From Bog-532 sp963742875 (GTDB lineage: Bacteria > Actinomycetota > Actinomycetes > Streptosporangiales > Streptosporangiaceae): a stretch of 64,000 nt of DNA. Numbering within the stretch: the stretch's first letter is position 1; each line of letters starts with the position of its first letter. Below the pieces are notes generated by a model. It worked only from the letters and a program-made list of their open reading frames with translations, was not told where the DNA came from and did not search any database. A program made the position numbers and the translations under genes. The stretch spans positions 1,116,001 through 1,180,000 of the forward strand of contig CAVUNO010000026.1 in assembly GCA_963742875.1 (NCBI GenBank). Reading direction: 5' to 3'. This document shows positions 1 through 8,161 of the stretch, one piece after another.

Positions 1-890
1 TGTCCGGCGCGGTGTGCTGGCCGCTCGCGTTGAGGTGCAGCTGGGTGCCGCCCACGCCGGTCACCAGCGGGTCGCTGTCCGGCCACGAGGTGGTCGGGAA
101 GGTGTAGTACGTCGACTGGTCCGGGCCAACGTCCGCGGCGCCGCTGTCACCGGACGCGGCGAGCACGGTGACGTGGTGCGCGTATGCGCTCTCGTAGGCG
201 CCGCGCAGCGACTCGAGGGTGGCCTTGTTCGGGAAGGTCTGCTCGGTCGCGCTGAAGCTCTGGCTGATCACGTCGCCGAGACCGTGGTTGATCACGTAGT
301 TCTCGGCCGTGACGATCTGCGGGAAACCGGTCACGCCCTCGGTCTCCGACACCGGCGTCTCGACCAGCAGGATGTTCGCACCCGGCGCGATCGTGTGCGC
401 GTACTCGACGTCGAGGGTCGTCTCCCCGGCCCAGCCGATCATCTCGGTGTTATTCGGGTCGTAGGGCGGAACCTGGCCGGCGCTGAATGATGTTCAGCGA
501 CGGGGGCGCCGGGTAGTCGAAGGTCTGGTCGAAGACCTTCAGGTCGTTCCGGATCGTCGGTGAGCCGAACGAATCGACGATGACAACGGTCGAGCCCCGT
601 CCGTTCACCCCGCGCAGGTAGAGGGCCGGCAGGTTGTAGGCCTGCTGGATCTGGTCCGGCTCGTAACAGGCGATCTGGTAGTTCGCTTCGCAATACGCGG
701 TGGTCGCAGGGGCACCGCTCGGGTGCCCGGCGTGCAGCACGCCCGGCCGGATTACCACGCCGGCCTGGGGAGCGGGCGCCTTCGCACCTGGCACCGAGAC
801 CGCCGGGACCGCCGACCCTGCCGAGACCACGGCGGCGGCGGTGAGCGCACAGGCCCCTGTGGCCACCGTCACTTTTCGCGCCAAGCGCAT
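1..890 (-). pseudogene. S53 (sedolisin-type) secreted peptidase, frameshifted, cut by window edge
   Basis: The protein starts at ATG 890 (MRLARKVTVATG), preceded by a GGGGGAAG ribosome site, and has a signal peptide with a hydrophobic stretch ending near VVSAGSA. The body shows S53 features: QQAYNLPALY, a STVVIVDSFGSPT strand, the catalytic Glu/Asp segment GETTLDVEYAHTIAPGA, and the oxyanion segment ASGDSGA. The frame ends early at 450 because there is one extra base near 482. Moving one frame over there continues the family sequence (AGQVPPYDPNNTEMIGW) without a stop to the window edge. The nucleophile Ser region lies outside the window. It would be an exported acid-type serine peptidase. 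The +1 shift is either real inactivation or a sequencing error; I favour error or very recent decay because the downstream frame is clean. Confidence 0.85.
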
Positions 891-1164
891 TGGCAACTTC
901 CCCCAAGTATGAAGCAAATAAGGCTTCTTCAGGGAAAGCACCATAACACTCACGATCCAACTGCCGTCAACATCCCCGGGGCCGACACGTGAGGTCATCT
1001 GAGCCGGGCCCTGGGCAGCCGAGAGACGGCTCCGGGCCTGCTGCCATCTGCCGCCACGAAGGGCAGACAGCAGCAAGCCCGTAAGAACTCGTCGATCGGG
1101 TCATTCGACCAGTACGATGCGGGTCCAGCATGCCGTCGGTCGCCGGGCCCGCGCCCACGGGCCG

Positions 1165-1320
1165 CTACCAGTAGTGCCGGCGGCCACCGACCTCGTGGCC
1201 GATCGCCCCGAGCAGGAGCAGGATGAGCCCGATCACCAGGATGACGATACCGATCGTCCACAGGATCGCGATTTTCAGCAGGAAACCCACTATCAGAATG
1301 ACGAGGCCTAGAATGATCAT
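1165..1320 (-). CDS. Small hydrophobic protein, DUF6131-like
   Basis: This encodes 51 residues starting MIILGLVILIVGFLLK, with two hydrophobic helices and a short C-terminal GGRRHYW tail. The pattern matches the small two-helix DUF6131 membrane proteins common in actinobacteria. The start at 1320 is chosen because an AGGAG site lies six bases upstream; an in-frame extension upstream to 1356 has no such site. Function is unknown. It stands alone between the S53 peptidase and the GAF-ANTAR gene. Confidence 0.75.
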   Translation of the reverse strand: MIILGLVILIVGFLLKIAILWTIGIVILVIGLILLLLGAIGHEVGGRRHYW

Positions 1321-1561
1321 TTGAACTCCTGTGTCACCTTTGGCAACTTTGTGCAATCTCGGCCGATTGCTGCCAGAGGGCGTCTTCCCTCAGAAATCGA
1401 AGAGAAACGCGGGGGCGAAAATCGGCTTTGACGGATGACCGCTGGAGTCTGGGCGGCGTCTCGACGGCACTTTCCAGTATGCGCAAGCTCAGCGCGCATG
1501 CAAATCGCCGGGCGGGAACCGTCGTGTTCCACCGGACCGGGAATGCCACCGGATGGGCTCG

Positions 1562-2269
1562 TCAGGCGGGGGGCGCGGCGTTCGCCACGACCTCGGCGCA
1601 GACGGCGGAGACCTTCCTGCGCTCGGCCCGCGCCTGCGCCCGGAGCTGCTCAAACGCGACCCGGGCCGGAATCCCGTCGCGTCCCATCAGCACGCCCTTG
1701 GCCTGCTCGATAATCCGCCGGGAATCCAGCGCACCCTGCAGCTGAACGGCGAGCTCCGACTGCTGCTGGCGCTGCATCATGCTGGCGATCAGCAGTGCGG
1801 CCAGGTCGGTGAGGGCGAGCAGGGCCAGCTCGCCCTCGGCGGACCACGGCCGGCTCTGCTCGGAGACCACGGCCACGACGCCCACGGCATCCTGGTTGTA
1901 CGGGAGCGGGGTGGCCAGGACCGCCCGCACCCGGCGGGAAACGGCCGCGTCGCTGAACTTCGGCCAGCGCTGGTCCTGTTTCAGGTCCTCGACGCCGACC
2001 AGTTCCTGGTCCTCGAACGCGGCGATACACGGTCCCTCGGAGTGCTGGATCTGAATCTCCTCCAGGTGCTGCAGGCGGTCGTCGGAGGCGGCGACGCTGC
2101 GCAGCTGCTGTTCGGCGTCGGACAGCATCAGACCGGCGCCGTCCACGCCGAACATGGCGTGCGTGGTGTGCACGATCTCGTGCAGCGCGTCTTCCACCCG
2201 CATCTCCCCGAACCGGTACTTCCCGAGTTCACCGAGAGCCTCGCGTACATCCTGGAGGGAGACGTTCAT
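1562..2269 (-). CDS. GAF-ANTAR RNA-binding antiterminator
   Basis: The 235-residue protein starts at ATG 2269 with an AAAGGAGGAAG site upstream. Residues ~20-165 form a GAF sensory domain (MFGVDGAGLMLSD, then SEGPCIAAFEDQELVGVEDL). Residues ~168-228 form an ANTAR domain with the conserved RRIIEQAKGVLMGRDG helix and a Phe/Leu-rich C-terminal helix. ANTAR proteins bind paired hairpins in nascent RNA and prevent termination. Here the GAF domain would gate that activity by ligand or redox state. No two-component partner is adjacent, so the target transcripts are unknown. Confidence 0.9.
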   Translation of the reverse strand: MNVSLQDVREALGELGKYRFGEMRVEDALHEIVHTTHAMFGVDGAGLMLSDAEQQLRSVAASDDRLQHLEEIQIQHSEGPCIAAFEDQELVGVEDLKQDQRWPKFSDAAVSRRVRAVLATPLPYNQDAVGVVAVVSEQSRPWSAEGELALLALTDLAALLIASMMQRQQQSELAVQLQGALDSRRIIEQAKGVLMGRDGIPARVAFEQLRAQARAERRKVSAVCAEVVANAAPPA

Positions 2270-2409
2270 GTCCTCGCTTCCTCCTTTGAAAGCCTGGTCA
2301 GGGGGCTGGCGGCCGACGGAAGTACCACGGCAGGCAGAAATGACTCTAATCACGATTTCCATTGATTTCGTCCCGGCCAGATCAGCGAGATGATGTAGGC
2401 CGCGGGCGG

Positions 2410-3000
2410 CTAGCTGGCCTGCGGTTCGGCCCGTTCCGGGCGCAGGCCGGGCAGGACGGCGCGCAGTTCGTCCCACGGGAACACGGCGGCTTCCTGGGCC
2501 CCGGGCTGCGGCAGGCGGGCGGCGTCGAGGATCACCGTGATGCCCCATTCGCGGAGCGCGGCGACGCTCGGGGCGAACACCGGATGAGCAGCGAGCGCCG
2601 CGTTCGGCCAGGGGACCGCGACGATGGGCAGGCGCAGGGCGACGGCCTCGTTCAGCAGGCCGAGCGCGAGAGTATCGCTGATGCCCTGCGCCCATTTGTT
2701 CACCGTGTTGAAGGTCGCGGGCGCCACGATCAGGGCATTCGGCGGGGGAAGGACGTCGGGTTCGTCGGGGCGCTTGTAGCGGACGCGGACCGGATGCCCG
2801 GTCAGCCCGGCCAGGTTCCCGGCGTCGAGAAACTTGCTGCCGTCCGGCGTGGCGATCACGCACACGTCCCATCCCTGAGCCTGGGCGTCCCGGACGAACG
2901 CGGTAAGCTCGCCGGCCGGCGGGGCGCCGCACGCGACGAGATAGAGGACGGGACGCGTATCCGCTGGCACGATCGTTTCCTCCCACTCGGGATCGGGCAC
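2410..3000 (-). CDS. Flavoprotein of the phosphopantothenoylcysteine decarboxylase-like family
   Basis: The 196-residue protein has a Rossmann-like start (RPVLYLVACGAPPAGEL), a DVCVIATPDGSKFLD segment, and the flavoprotein substrate-clamp region ALIVAPATFNTVNKWAQG with its Asn, typical of the HFCD family (CoaC, EpiD, Dfp N-domain). It is too short to include a CoaB ligase domain, so it is not a bifunctional Dfp. It probably binds FMN and may act on a peptide or small-molecule thiol. The start at 3000 is the first ATG; residue 11 or so could also serve. Confidence 0.75.
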   Translation of the reverse strand: MPDPEWEETIVPADTRPVLYLVACGAPPAGELTAFVRDAQAQGWDVCVIATPDGSKFLDAGNLAGLTGHPVRVRYKRPDEPDVLPPPNALIVAPATFNTVNKWAQGISDTLALGLLNEAVALRLPIVAVPWPNAALAAHPVFAPSVAALREWGITVILDAARLPQPGAQEAAVFPWDELRAVLPGLRPERAEPQAS

Positions 3001-3066
3001 GGCCCGGTTGGATCGGTCACGGCGGCCGACGGCAATGCCGGCTGAGGGAATAGCACACTATGCCCT

Positions 3067-3102
3067 GTTGACTTCTCCCCGCCCTGAAGGACGGGGATTC
3101 TC
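3067..3102. mobile_element. IS200/IS605-type right-end hairpin
   Basis: This holds the imperfect hairpin CCCCGCCCTGAAGGACGGGG flanked by GTTGACT on one side and ATTCTC on the other. Solitary copies of this structure mark the 3' end of IS200/IS605-family tnpB genes and the end of their guide RNA. It lies 50 bases past the tnpB remnant and in the expected orientation (read on the minus strand). A near-identical copy lies at 6269-6299. Confidence 0.7.
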
Positions 3103-3151
3103 AGCCCTCACATGCCAAGGTTCCTGTTTCACCGACGGTCGCCTCCCAGCA

Positions 3152-3260
3152 CTACGTGCGGGGCGGTCTGACACCATCTCCGCAGGCTTGAACGGAGAGC
3201 CCCTCCCCACGTATGACCTTCGCCGCGTTCACGTCCCGGTCGTAGGCGGCGGCCACCGCC
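3152..3260 (-). pseudogene. TnpB C-terminal remnant
   Basis: The frame ends DRDVNAAKVIRGEGLSVQAC then GDGVRPPRT. DRDVNAA is the last RuvC motif of TnpB/Fanzor-type nucleases and ACGDGVRP is the usual tail next to it. Only about 35 residues are recognisable. Sequence just upstream runs into the AlkD-like fragment with no TnpB body. It is followed by the transposon end hairpin, so this is a decayed IS605-type insertion. Confidence 0.7.
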
Positions 3261-3339
3261 ATGGCACCGGCCGCCCGGGCAAAACGGAGTTTCCCACGGG
3301 CTGGCCCGATCAGAAGATCATAGAGAACGTGGTCGGCGC

Positions 3340-3495
3340 GGCCCGGCATCCCGCGGCCCGGGTGACCGGGACCGAGACGCCGAAGAACTCCAGATCGCTC
3401 TTGAGGTAGGCCTTCTCGCTGATGGCCCGATCGGGGGTGCCAGCAGCGCGCAACTCGGCGGCAAGCGCGTCCGCTTCCGCTTCGGCTTGGATCAT
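3340..3495 (-). pseudogene. AlkD-like DNA alkylation repair protein, N-terminal fragment
   Basis: The frame begins MIQAEAEADALAAELRAAGT and continues AISEKAYLKSDLEFFGVSVP, which matches the first helices of HEAT-like AlkD glycosylases (the MKSDLxFxGV signature). Homology stops near 3340 where the TnpB remnant begins, so the gene appears to have been cut by that insertion and the rest lost. The remaining ~50 residues cannot be functional. Confidence 0.65.
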
Positions 3496-3532
3496 GGCCC
3501 CAGGTTATGCGTGCGCGAGCTGATCGTTTGCC

Positions 3533-3997
3533 TTAGGCTTCGCCCCACGACAGATCAACCTCATCTATGTCGTACTTGAGCCGCAGTTCGTGCAACGCAG
3601 GTTCACTGAAGTTGCCCGATGAGACCAGAGCACCGATTCCTTCGAAGTAGCGGTCGAGGAAACCTGGAGAATGAATACCCAGCCATCGGGCTGGGGTCGA
3701 ACCCACATTACGAAAATCGTGGATCACTCCGGGCGGTACGTTCACCAAGCCACCAGGACCGACCCGCGCGACCTCAGCTCCCACCAAGAAGTCGAACTCA
3801 CCTTCAAGGACGTAGAACAGCTCTTCATGAACTCGGTGGATGTGGGGCTTTGGACCACGGAATCCAGGCTCTGCTGTGAACTCCGCTAAATCATGGTTGC
3901 CTGGTTCGTGTTCGCCCCATACCTTGAAAACGATTCTGGCTCCGGGAAGAGGGAATTCCTTCCCCTCGCCTGCTGGCAGAACTCCGCCGTCTGACAT
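3533..3997 (-). CDS. Cupin-2 domain protein
   Basis: The 154-residue protein starts at ATG 3997 (MSDGGVLPAGEG) with GGAGG ten bases upstream. It shows a single cupin barrel: PHIHRVHEELFYVLEGEFDF provides the two His and Glu of motif 1, and GGLVNVPPGVIHDFRN provides the His of motif 2. These residues normally bind a divalent metal. The substrate is unknown; such stand-alone cupins are often isomerases, dioxygenases or binding proteins. It is a complete gene beside a decayed stretch. Confidence 0.8.
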   Translation of the reverse strand: MSDGGVLPAGEGKEFPLPGARIVFKVWGEHEPGNHDLAEFTAEPGFRGPKPHIHRVHEELFYVLEGEFDFLVGAEVARVGPGGLVNVPPGVIHDFRNVGSTPARWLGIHSPGFLDRYFEGIGALVSSGNFSEPALHELRLKYDIDEVDLSWGEA

Positions 3998-4219
3998 CGA
4001 GCATCGACCTCCGTCAGTGCATGCCCTCGGGGTGCGCCACACTGGCCACCGTATAACGCATCTCTCGGCGCGGTGCCGTGCCCAGATCACCCGGAAGGTT
4101 ACAAATAGAACGCCAGTCGCCCCCAGTCGTCACCGCGCCCGATTCGTAAACAATCACGCCGCGCGTCGGCCGATCAACGGCCCGCCACTAACATTCGGCA
4201 ACCGCGCGAGCGCCAGGTA

Positions 4220-4315
4220 ATGTCGCAGGCAGCGCTTGCAGCCGAGATGACCGCCCGGGGTTACCCCTGGAATCAGCAGACCGTCGGCCGCATTGCTCAG
4301 GCCCATCGAGATTGA
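4220..4315 (+). pseudogene. XRE-type helix-turn-helix fragment
   Basis: A 31-codon stretch reads MSQAALAAEMTARGYPWNQQ then TVGRIAQAH before a stop. This is the first part of an XRE/Cro DNA-binding domain (the SQAALAAEM recognition turn). Nothing follows in any frame that completes the domain. It sits in a 570-base stretch of debris between the cupin and the ROK regulator. Confidence 0.5.
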
Positions 4316-4358
4316 TGGGCGGCACGTCGTCGGCGTCCACAGTGAGCGGAGCTCGTCC

Positions 4359-4510
4359 TCAAGGTCTCATCGCGGCCTTGAGATCACCGGGGCGGGCGTA
4401 CCAGCCGTAGTGGCGGTTCACGCAGATCAGGTCGAACAGGTCGGTGACCACGTCGGCGTCCGGCGGGGCCGTGGCTACGTTCGCGAAGCAGACCGACCGG
4501 GGAGCCAGCC
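4359..4510 (-). pseudogene. GH2 beta-glucuronidase C-terminal fragment
   Basis: The minus strand reads ADVVTDLFDLICVNRHYGWY followed by ARPGDLKAAM and a stop. The ICxNRYYGWY motif with a following GDL segment is characteristic of GH2 beta-glucuronidases of the UidA type, next to the active site. No other part of the enzyme is present nearby. It is a short relic of a lost gene. Confidence 0.55.
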
Positions 4511-4629
4511 GGGGGGCCGCCGGGGTCGGGCTGGGGCCACCGGGACGGGCGGCGGCGTGGCCCGGGACGGGCGGTGAGGGCGATGACCTACGCTGAGGGC
4601 AAGTTGCCTCACCTACACCGGGAGGCGCT

Positions 4630-4661
4630 TTCGCTCAAACTTATTGTAAGAGTTGAGCGAA
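4630..4661. promoter_or_regulatory. Inverted-repeat operator in front of the ROK regulator
   Basis: TTCGCTCAA (4630-4638) and TTGAGCGAA (4653-4661) are perfect 9-base inverted arms separated by 14 A/T-richer bases. It ends nine bases before the ROK start codon and overlaps the ribosome-binding area. The position fits negative autoregulation by the ROK protein. Confidence 0.65.
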
Positions 4662-4670
4662 GGGGGGCTT

Positions 4671-5918
4671 ATGCCGGAACGAAGGCGATGGACGGTTCGC
4701 GACCTGCGCCGCGACAACCGGTCGGTGCTTCTGTGGTCGCTGTACTTCGACCAGCCGTGCAGCCGGCAGGACCTCAGCGAGGCGACCGGGCTGAGCTCGG
4801 CCTCGGTCAGCAACGTGATCCGCGAGCTGATCCACGAGGGCATCGTGGTCGAGGCGGGCTCGGTGAACTCCGACGGGGGCCGCCCCCGGGTGCTGCTGCG
4901 AATCAACCCCGGCCACGGCTACGTGGTCGGGGTTGACGTCGGTCAGACCCGCATCCGCGCCGAACTGTTCGACCTGACCATGGCGGTCCGGGCCAGCGCC
5001 GAAATTCCGCTGGAGCCACGGGAGCACGGCGTCGACGTCGTGGTCGACCGGATTCTCCGCTGCTTGTCGGCGGTGCTCGCGGACAGCGGCGTTCCGCCCG
5101 AGGCCATCCTCGGGGTCGGCGTCGGCGTTCCCGGCGTGGTCGAGCACGGCGCCGAGGTGGTGCTGTACGGGCAGACGTACGGCTGGGACGCGGTGCCGCT
5201 GGAGCGCCTGCTACGCGCCGGCACCGACCTGCCCCTGTACATCGACAACGGCGCGAACGCGATGGGCCTGGCCGAGCACTGGTTCGGCGCGGGCCAGGGG
5301 GCGCGGTACGCGGTGGTGTGCCTGATCGGCTCTGGGGTCGGCGCGAGCATCATCGGCAACGGCGCCACCGAGCGGGCCGGCGGCTCCAGCGGGACCGAAT
5401 GGGGCCATACGACGATCATGGTCGGCGGGCGGGACTGCCGCTGCGGCTCGCTCGGCCACCTCGAGGCCTACGTAGGCGCCGAGGCGATCCTCGAACGCTA
5501 CGGCCTGCCGCTGCCCGGCGACGACGAGGAGTCGGCGCTGGCGGCGCTGATCGACCTGGCCGAGACGTCGCCGGAGGCGGCGAAGGTACTCGACGAGACC
5601 GCGCTGTACCTGGGGGCCGGGATCGGCGACCTGATTAACTTGTTCAGCCCCGACCGGATCATCCTGGGCGGCTGGGCCGGCCTGCTGCTCGGCCACCACA
5701 TGATGCCGGCGATCCGGGCGTCGGCGCGCGAGCACGCGCTGAGCCACCCGTTCGCCGAGACCACGATCACCGCGGGCCGCCTCGGCCCGGACGCGGTCGC
5801 GCTGGGCGCGGCCACGCTGCCCATTCGGGCCTTCCTCAACGGCACCGCGGTCCCGGCGGCGCGAAGGACCGCCGCGTCCGAAGAGATCCGCCCCACCGGC
5901 AGCGGCCGCGTCGGCTGA
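4671..5918 (+). CDS. ROK family transcriptional regulator
   Basis: The 415-residue protein has an N-terminal winged HTH (residues ~10-75, LSEATGLSSASVSNVIRELI) and a C-terminal ROK/actin-like fold. ROK signatures are the first phosphate-loop region VVGVDVGQTRIRAELFD, the GVGVGVPGVV segment, and the zinc-site segment CRCGSLGHLEAYVG. ATG 4671 is preferred because AGGGGGG lies four bases upstream; a TTG at 4653 would put the operator inside the gene. ROK repressors sense sugars or sugar phosphates. No sugar gene is adjacent; the closest is the relic beta-glucuronidase upstream, which may once have been its target. Confidence 0.9.
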   Translation: MPERRRWTVRDLRRDNRSVLLWSLYFDQPCSRQDLSEATGLSSASVSNVIRELIHEGIVVEAGSVNSDGGRPRVLLRINPGHGYVVGVDVGQTRIRAELFDLTMAVRASAEIPLEPREHGVDVVVDRILRCLSAVLADSGVPPEAILGVGVGVPGVVEHGAEVVLYGQTYGWDAVPLERLLRAGTDLPLYIDNGANAMGLAEHWFGAGQGARYAVVCLIGSGVGASIIGNGATERAGGSSGTEWGHTTIMVGGRDCRCGSLGHLEAYVGAEAILERYGLPLPGDDEESALAALIDLAETSPEAAKVLDETALYLGAGIGDLINLFSPDRIILGGWAGLLLGHHMMPAIRASAREHALSHPFAETTITAGRLGPDAVALGAATLPIRAFLNGTAVPAARRTAASEEIRPTGSGRVG

Positions 5919-6411
5919 GGCGGGGCATTTGGCCCGATGGAACGCGGCAAATACCCGCGATGATCTAGTGTGGTCGCCCGATACGCGGTGAGCGCGGGGC
6001 TTCCAGGTGGCCTGCGCGGCTGCTGTTCCGCAGCCGTCGCGGGAGGGCCACGCATCCTCGGAATCGGACGGCGATACAAGGTGGGGACATGCCGCTGGGG
6101 AGGCCACTGCACCACGGCCGGGGCCGGCGCGAATGCTCAACGAGAAGCCCCCCGGACGACAGCCACCGGCTGAACATCCTGAGCAGTTCGTTCGCCCACA
6201 TCGGGATCGGGTGTACCGGAGCAGTCCGGGCACGGTCTGGCTCACCCAGGACTTCTCGAACTAGCCCCGTTGACTCTCCCCGCCCTGAAGGACGGGGATA
6301 ACACCGCCGGTACAACCCGGCGGGACAGCGCTGCCGACCGCGCCCACGCAGGCTGACCAGTGAGGGCGGTCAGGCGTGGGCGCAGCCGGCGGGCAGAGCT
6401 CTGTTGGCTCT
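5919..6411. other. Intergenic stretch without a recognisable gene
   Basis: No frame in this 490-base stretch has convincing codon bias or family resemblance. It contains one IS200/IS605-type end (annotated separately). Confidence 0.5.
6269..6299. mobile_element. Second IS200/IS605-type end hairpin
   Basis: The hairpin CCCCGCCCTGAAGGACGGGG is identical to the one at 3077-3096 and is again preceded by GTTGACT. No tnpB sequence adjoins it on either side. It is either a solo end or what is left after deletion of an insertion. Confidence 0.6.
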
Positions 6412-6615
6412 TTAGAGGGGGCGAACCTGCTCGGCCTGTGGGCCCCGGGTGCCCTGGCCGACCGAGAACTCGACCCTCTGGTTCTCCTGAAGGCTGCGGT
6501 AGCCGTCAGCCTGGATCGCGGAGAAGTGCACGAAGACGTCGGCCGAGCCGTCGTCCGGTGCGATGAAGCCATAGCCCTTGTCAGCGTTGAACCACTTAAC
6601 GGTTCCCTCTGCCAT
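6412..6615 (-). CDS. Cold-shock protein, CspA family
   Basis: The 67-residue protein (MAEGTVKWFNADKGYGFIAP) has RNP1 (KGYGFIAP) and RNP2 (DVFVHFSAI) motifs of the five-stranded cold-shock beta barrel, and normal family length. It binds single-stranded RNA and DNA and acts as an RNA chaperone. The start at 6615 is preceded by AGGAGA eight bases upstream. It is monocistronic. A possible promoter about 125 bases upstream would leave a long leader, as is usual for csp mRNAs. Confidence 0.95.
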   Translation of the reverse strand: MAEGTVKWFNADKGYGFIAPDDGSADVFVHFSAIQADGYRSLQENQRVEFSVGQGTRGPQAEQVRPL

Positions 6616-6739
6616 TCCCAATCTCTCCTACTGCGATCTTCGGGTCCACTTGTGTGTCCCCGGGCTGCTGCGACCGCCTGCCTCGAAGGATTGGCTCCCG
6701 GGAGGTCCTTTGGCGCCCGCTGTCAAATTCGCAGGCACC

Positions 6740-6768
6740 GTGATACGGACAACGAACTTCGACGACAA
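6740..6768 (-). promoter_or_regulatory. Possible cspA promoter with long 5' leader
   Basis: On the minus strand TTGTCG (-35-like, 6763-6768) and TATCAC (-10-like, 6740-6745) are 17 bases apart. Transcription from here would give a leader of roughly 115 bases. The -10 match is weak, so this is tentative. The remaining 6616-6972 stretch holds nothing else I recognise. Confidence 0.3.
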
Positions 6769-6972
6769 CCACGGCTATTTAACACCATGCTGTGCACCGA
6801 TGCGGCATAGGCGGGGCGGTCCGTCCCGATCGGCGTCCCGCCGGGGGCTCGCGACCCAGTATCAGGGTGCCCCGGAGCGGGGGGACTCCCCGGCGCCGCG
6901 GCTGGCCCAGCCAGTGCGGCACCACGCGGGACAGGACCGGCTCCCCGGTCGCCCGCGCACCACCAGTGGGAC

Positions 6973-7944
6973 CTAATGCCCGAAGTCGGCGCGGACGGCG
7001 TCCAGGGTGCGCATCACGGCCAGCGTGTCGTCCAGCGTGAGCACCGGGGATTCGGTGAGGCCGGCGCGCAGGCAGCGGGCGACCTCTTCGGCCTCGTAGG
7101 TGAAGCCGTGCCCCGGCAAAGTGATCGCACGGGTCTCCGGCTCCCGGCCCGCGCGCTGCAGGGTGAGGCGCTCCGGGCGGTGGAACGGCGGCCCGACCGT
7201 GATGATGCCACCGGTCCCAGTGATCATGGCGACCCGCAGCGAGTCGGCCCAGAATCCGAAGTGGTAGAGGCCGACCGCGCCGCCGGTATACCGGGCGATG
7301 ACGGCGGTGTTCGCGTCGACACCATTCGGCGCCGGGGTGGCCAGCGCACGGACCGCGTCGGGCTCGCCGAGCAGCATCGCGCCGAACGAAATCGGGTACA
7401 CCCCGATATCGAGCAGGGCACCCCCGGCCAGGTCAGCGTTCCACAGGCGGCTGCCCGGGTCGTACGGCGGAGAGCCGGCGTAGTCGGCCTGGACCGCGGT
7501 GACCCGGCCGATCGCCCCGTTCCGCACCAGGCCCGCGGCCGCACGGACCAGCGGGCTGAAGCGGGTCCACATCGCCTCCATCGCGAACAGATGCCGTTCC
7601 CGGGCCAGCGCAACCAGGTCTTCCGCCTCCGCCGCGGTCACCGTGAACGGCTTCTCCACCAGCACCGCCCGCCCGGCCAGCAGGCACAGCCGGGCCGCGC
7701 CGTGATGCCCCGGATGCAGGGTTGCCACGTAGATGACGTCGAGGCCGTCGTCGGCCGCGAGATCTTCGTACGACCCGTAGGAGCGGCCGATGCCGTAGTC
7801 CGCCGCGAATTCAGCGGCCCGGGCGGCGTCACGGGAACCGACCGCCACGACAACGTGGTCCTCCAGCAGTAGCAGGTCTTCGGTGAAGGTCCGGGCGATG
7901 CTTCCCGGGCCGAGGATGCCCCACCGGAGGGGCGCGTCTTCCAT
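6973..7944 (-). CDS. Gfo/Idh/MocA family NAD(P)-dependent oxidoreductase
   Basis: The 323-residue protein has an N-terminal Rossmann fold with GILGPGSIARTFTEDL, then the family EKPFTVTAAEAEDL motif carrying the catalytic Lys, and the EAMWTRFSP segment typical of the dihydrodiol-dehydrogenase-like branch. The C-terminal alpha/beta domain contains GGALLDIGVYPI with the conserved Asp and Tyr. It likely oxidises or reduces a sugar or cyclitol hydroxyl. ATG 7944 is used; GTG 7953 is also possible and neither has a strong ribosome site. Confidence 0.85.
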   Translation of the reverse strand: MEDAPLRWGILGPGSIARTFTEDLLLLEDHVVVAVGSRDAARAAEFAADYGIGRSYGSYEDLAADDGLDVIYVATLHPGHHGAARLCLLAGRAVLVEKPFTVTAAEAEDLVALARERHLFAMEAMWTRFSPLVRAAAGLVRNGAIGRVTAVQADYAGSPPYDPGSRLWNADLAGGALLDIGVYPISFGAMLLGEPDAVRALATPAPNGVDANTAVIARYTGGAVGLYHFGFWADSLRVAMITGTGGIITVGPPFHRPERLTLQRAGREPETRAITLPGHGFTYEAEEVARCLRAGLTESPVLTLDDTLAVMRTLDAVRADFGH

Positions 7945-7976
7945 GGTGTTCACGTGCCGAGTATCCCGCAGGCGCA

Positions 7977-8132
7977 ATGTCCCGTCGGCGGGGTGGCGCG
8001 CGCGCCGCGCACAGCGCGCTCTACGCGACGTACTGGTCCCGCCAGCGGCCGCTGCGCGGTGCCACCCCGCTGCTGCGGGCGGCCGACCTGGTGGCGTCGC
8101 TGCCCGACAGCATCCTGGGGCGGCGCGGCTAG
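7977..8132 (+). CDS. Unrecognised 51-residue frame upstream of otsA
   Basis: A frame MSRRRGGARAAHSALYATYW ends SLPDSILGRRG and has good codon bias. It may be the tail of a lost gene, since no complete domain can be recognised and it lacks a ribosome site. It ends 29 bases before otsA. Confidence 0.25.
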   Translation: MSRRRGGARAAHSALYATYWSRQRPLRGATPLLRAADLVASLPDSILGRRG

Positions 8133-8161
8133 CGCGGAACCGGACGCGATACCGTGACGCG

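Noticed and set aside
2270..2986. N-terminal extension of the GAF-ANTAR protein to 474 residues
   Set aside because: The extension is a shifted reading of the flavoprotein gene; a strong ribosome site precedes ATG 2269.
4630..4673. TTG 4653 as start of the ROK gene
   Set aside because: It would place the operator arm inside the coding sequence, and ATG 4671 has a much better ribosome site.
3067..6299. A 3.2-kb transposon bounded by the two identical hairpins
   Set aside because: Both hairpins are the same end in the same orientation, and the region between them holds unrelated intact genes (cupin, ROK). Two separate decayed insertions fit better.
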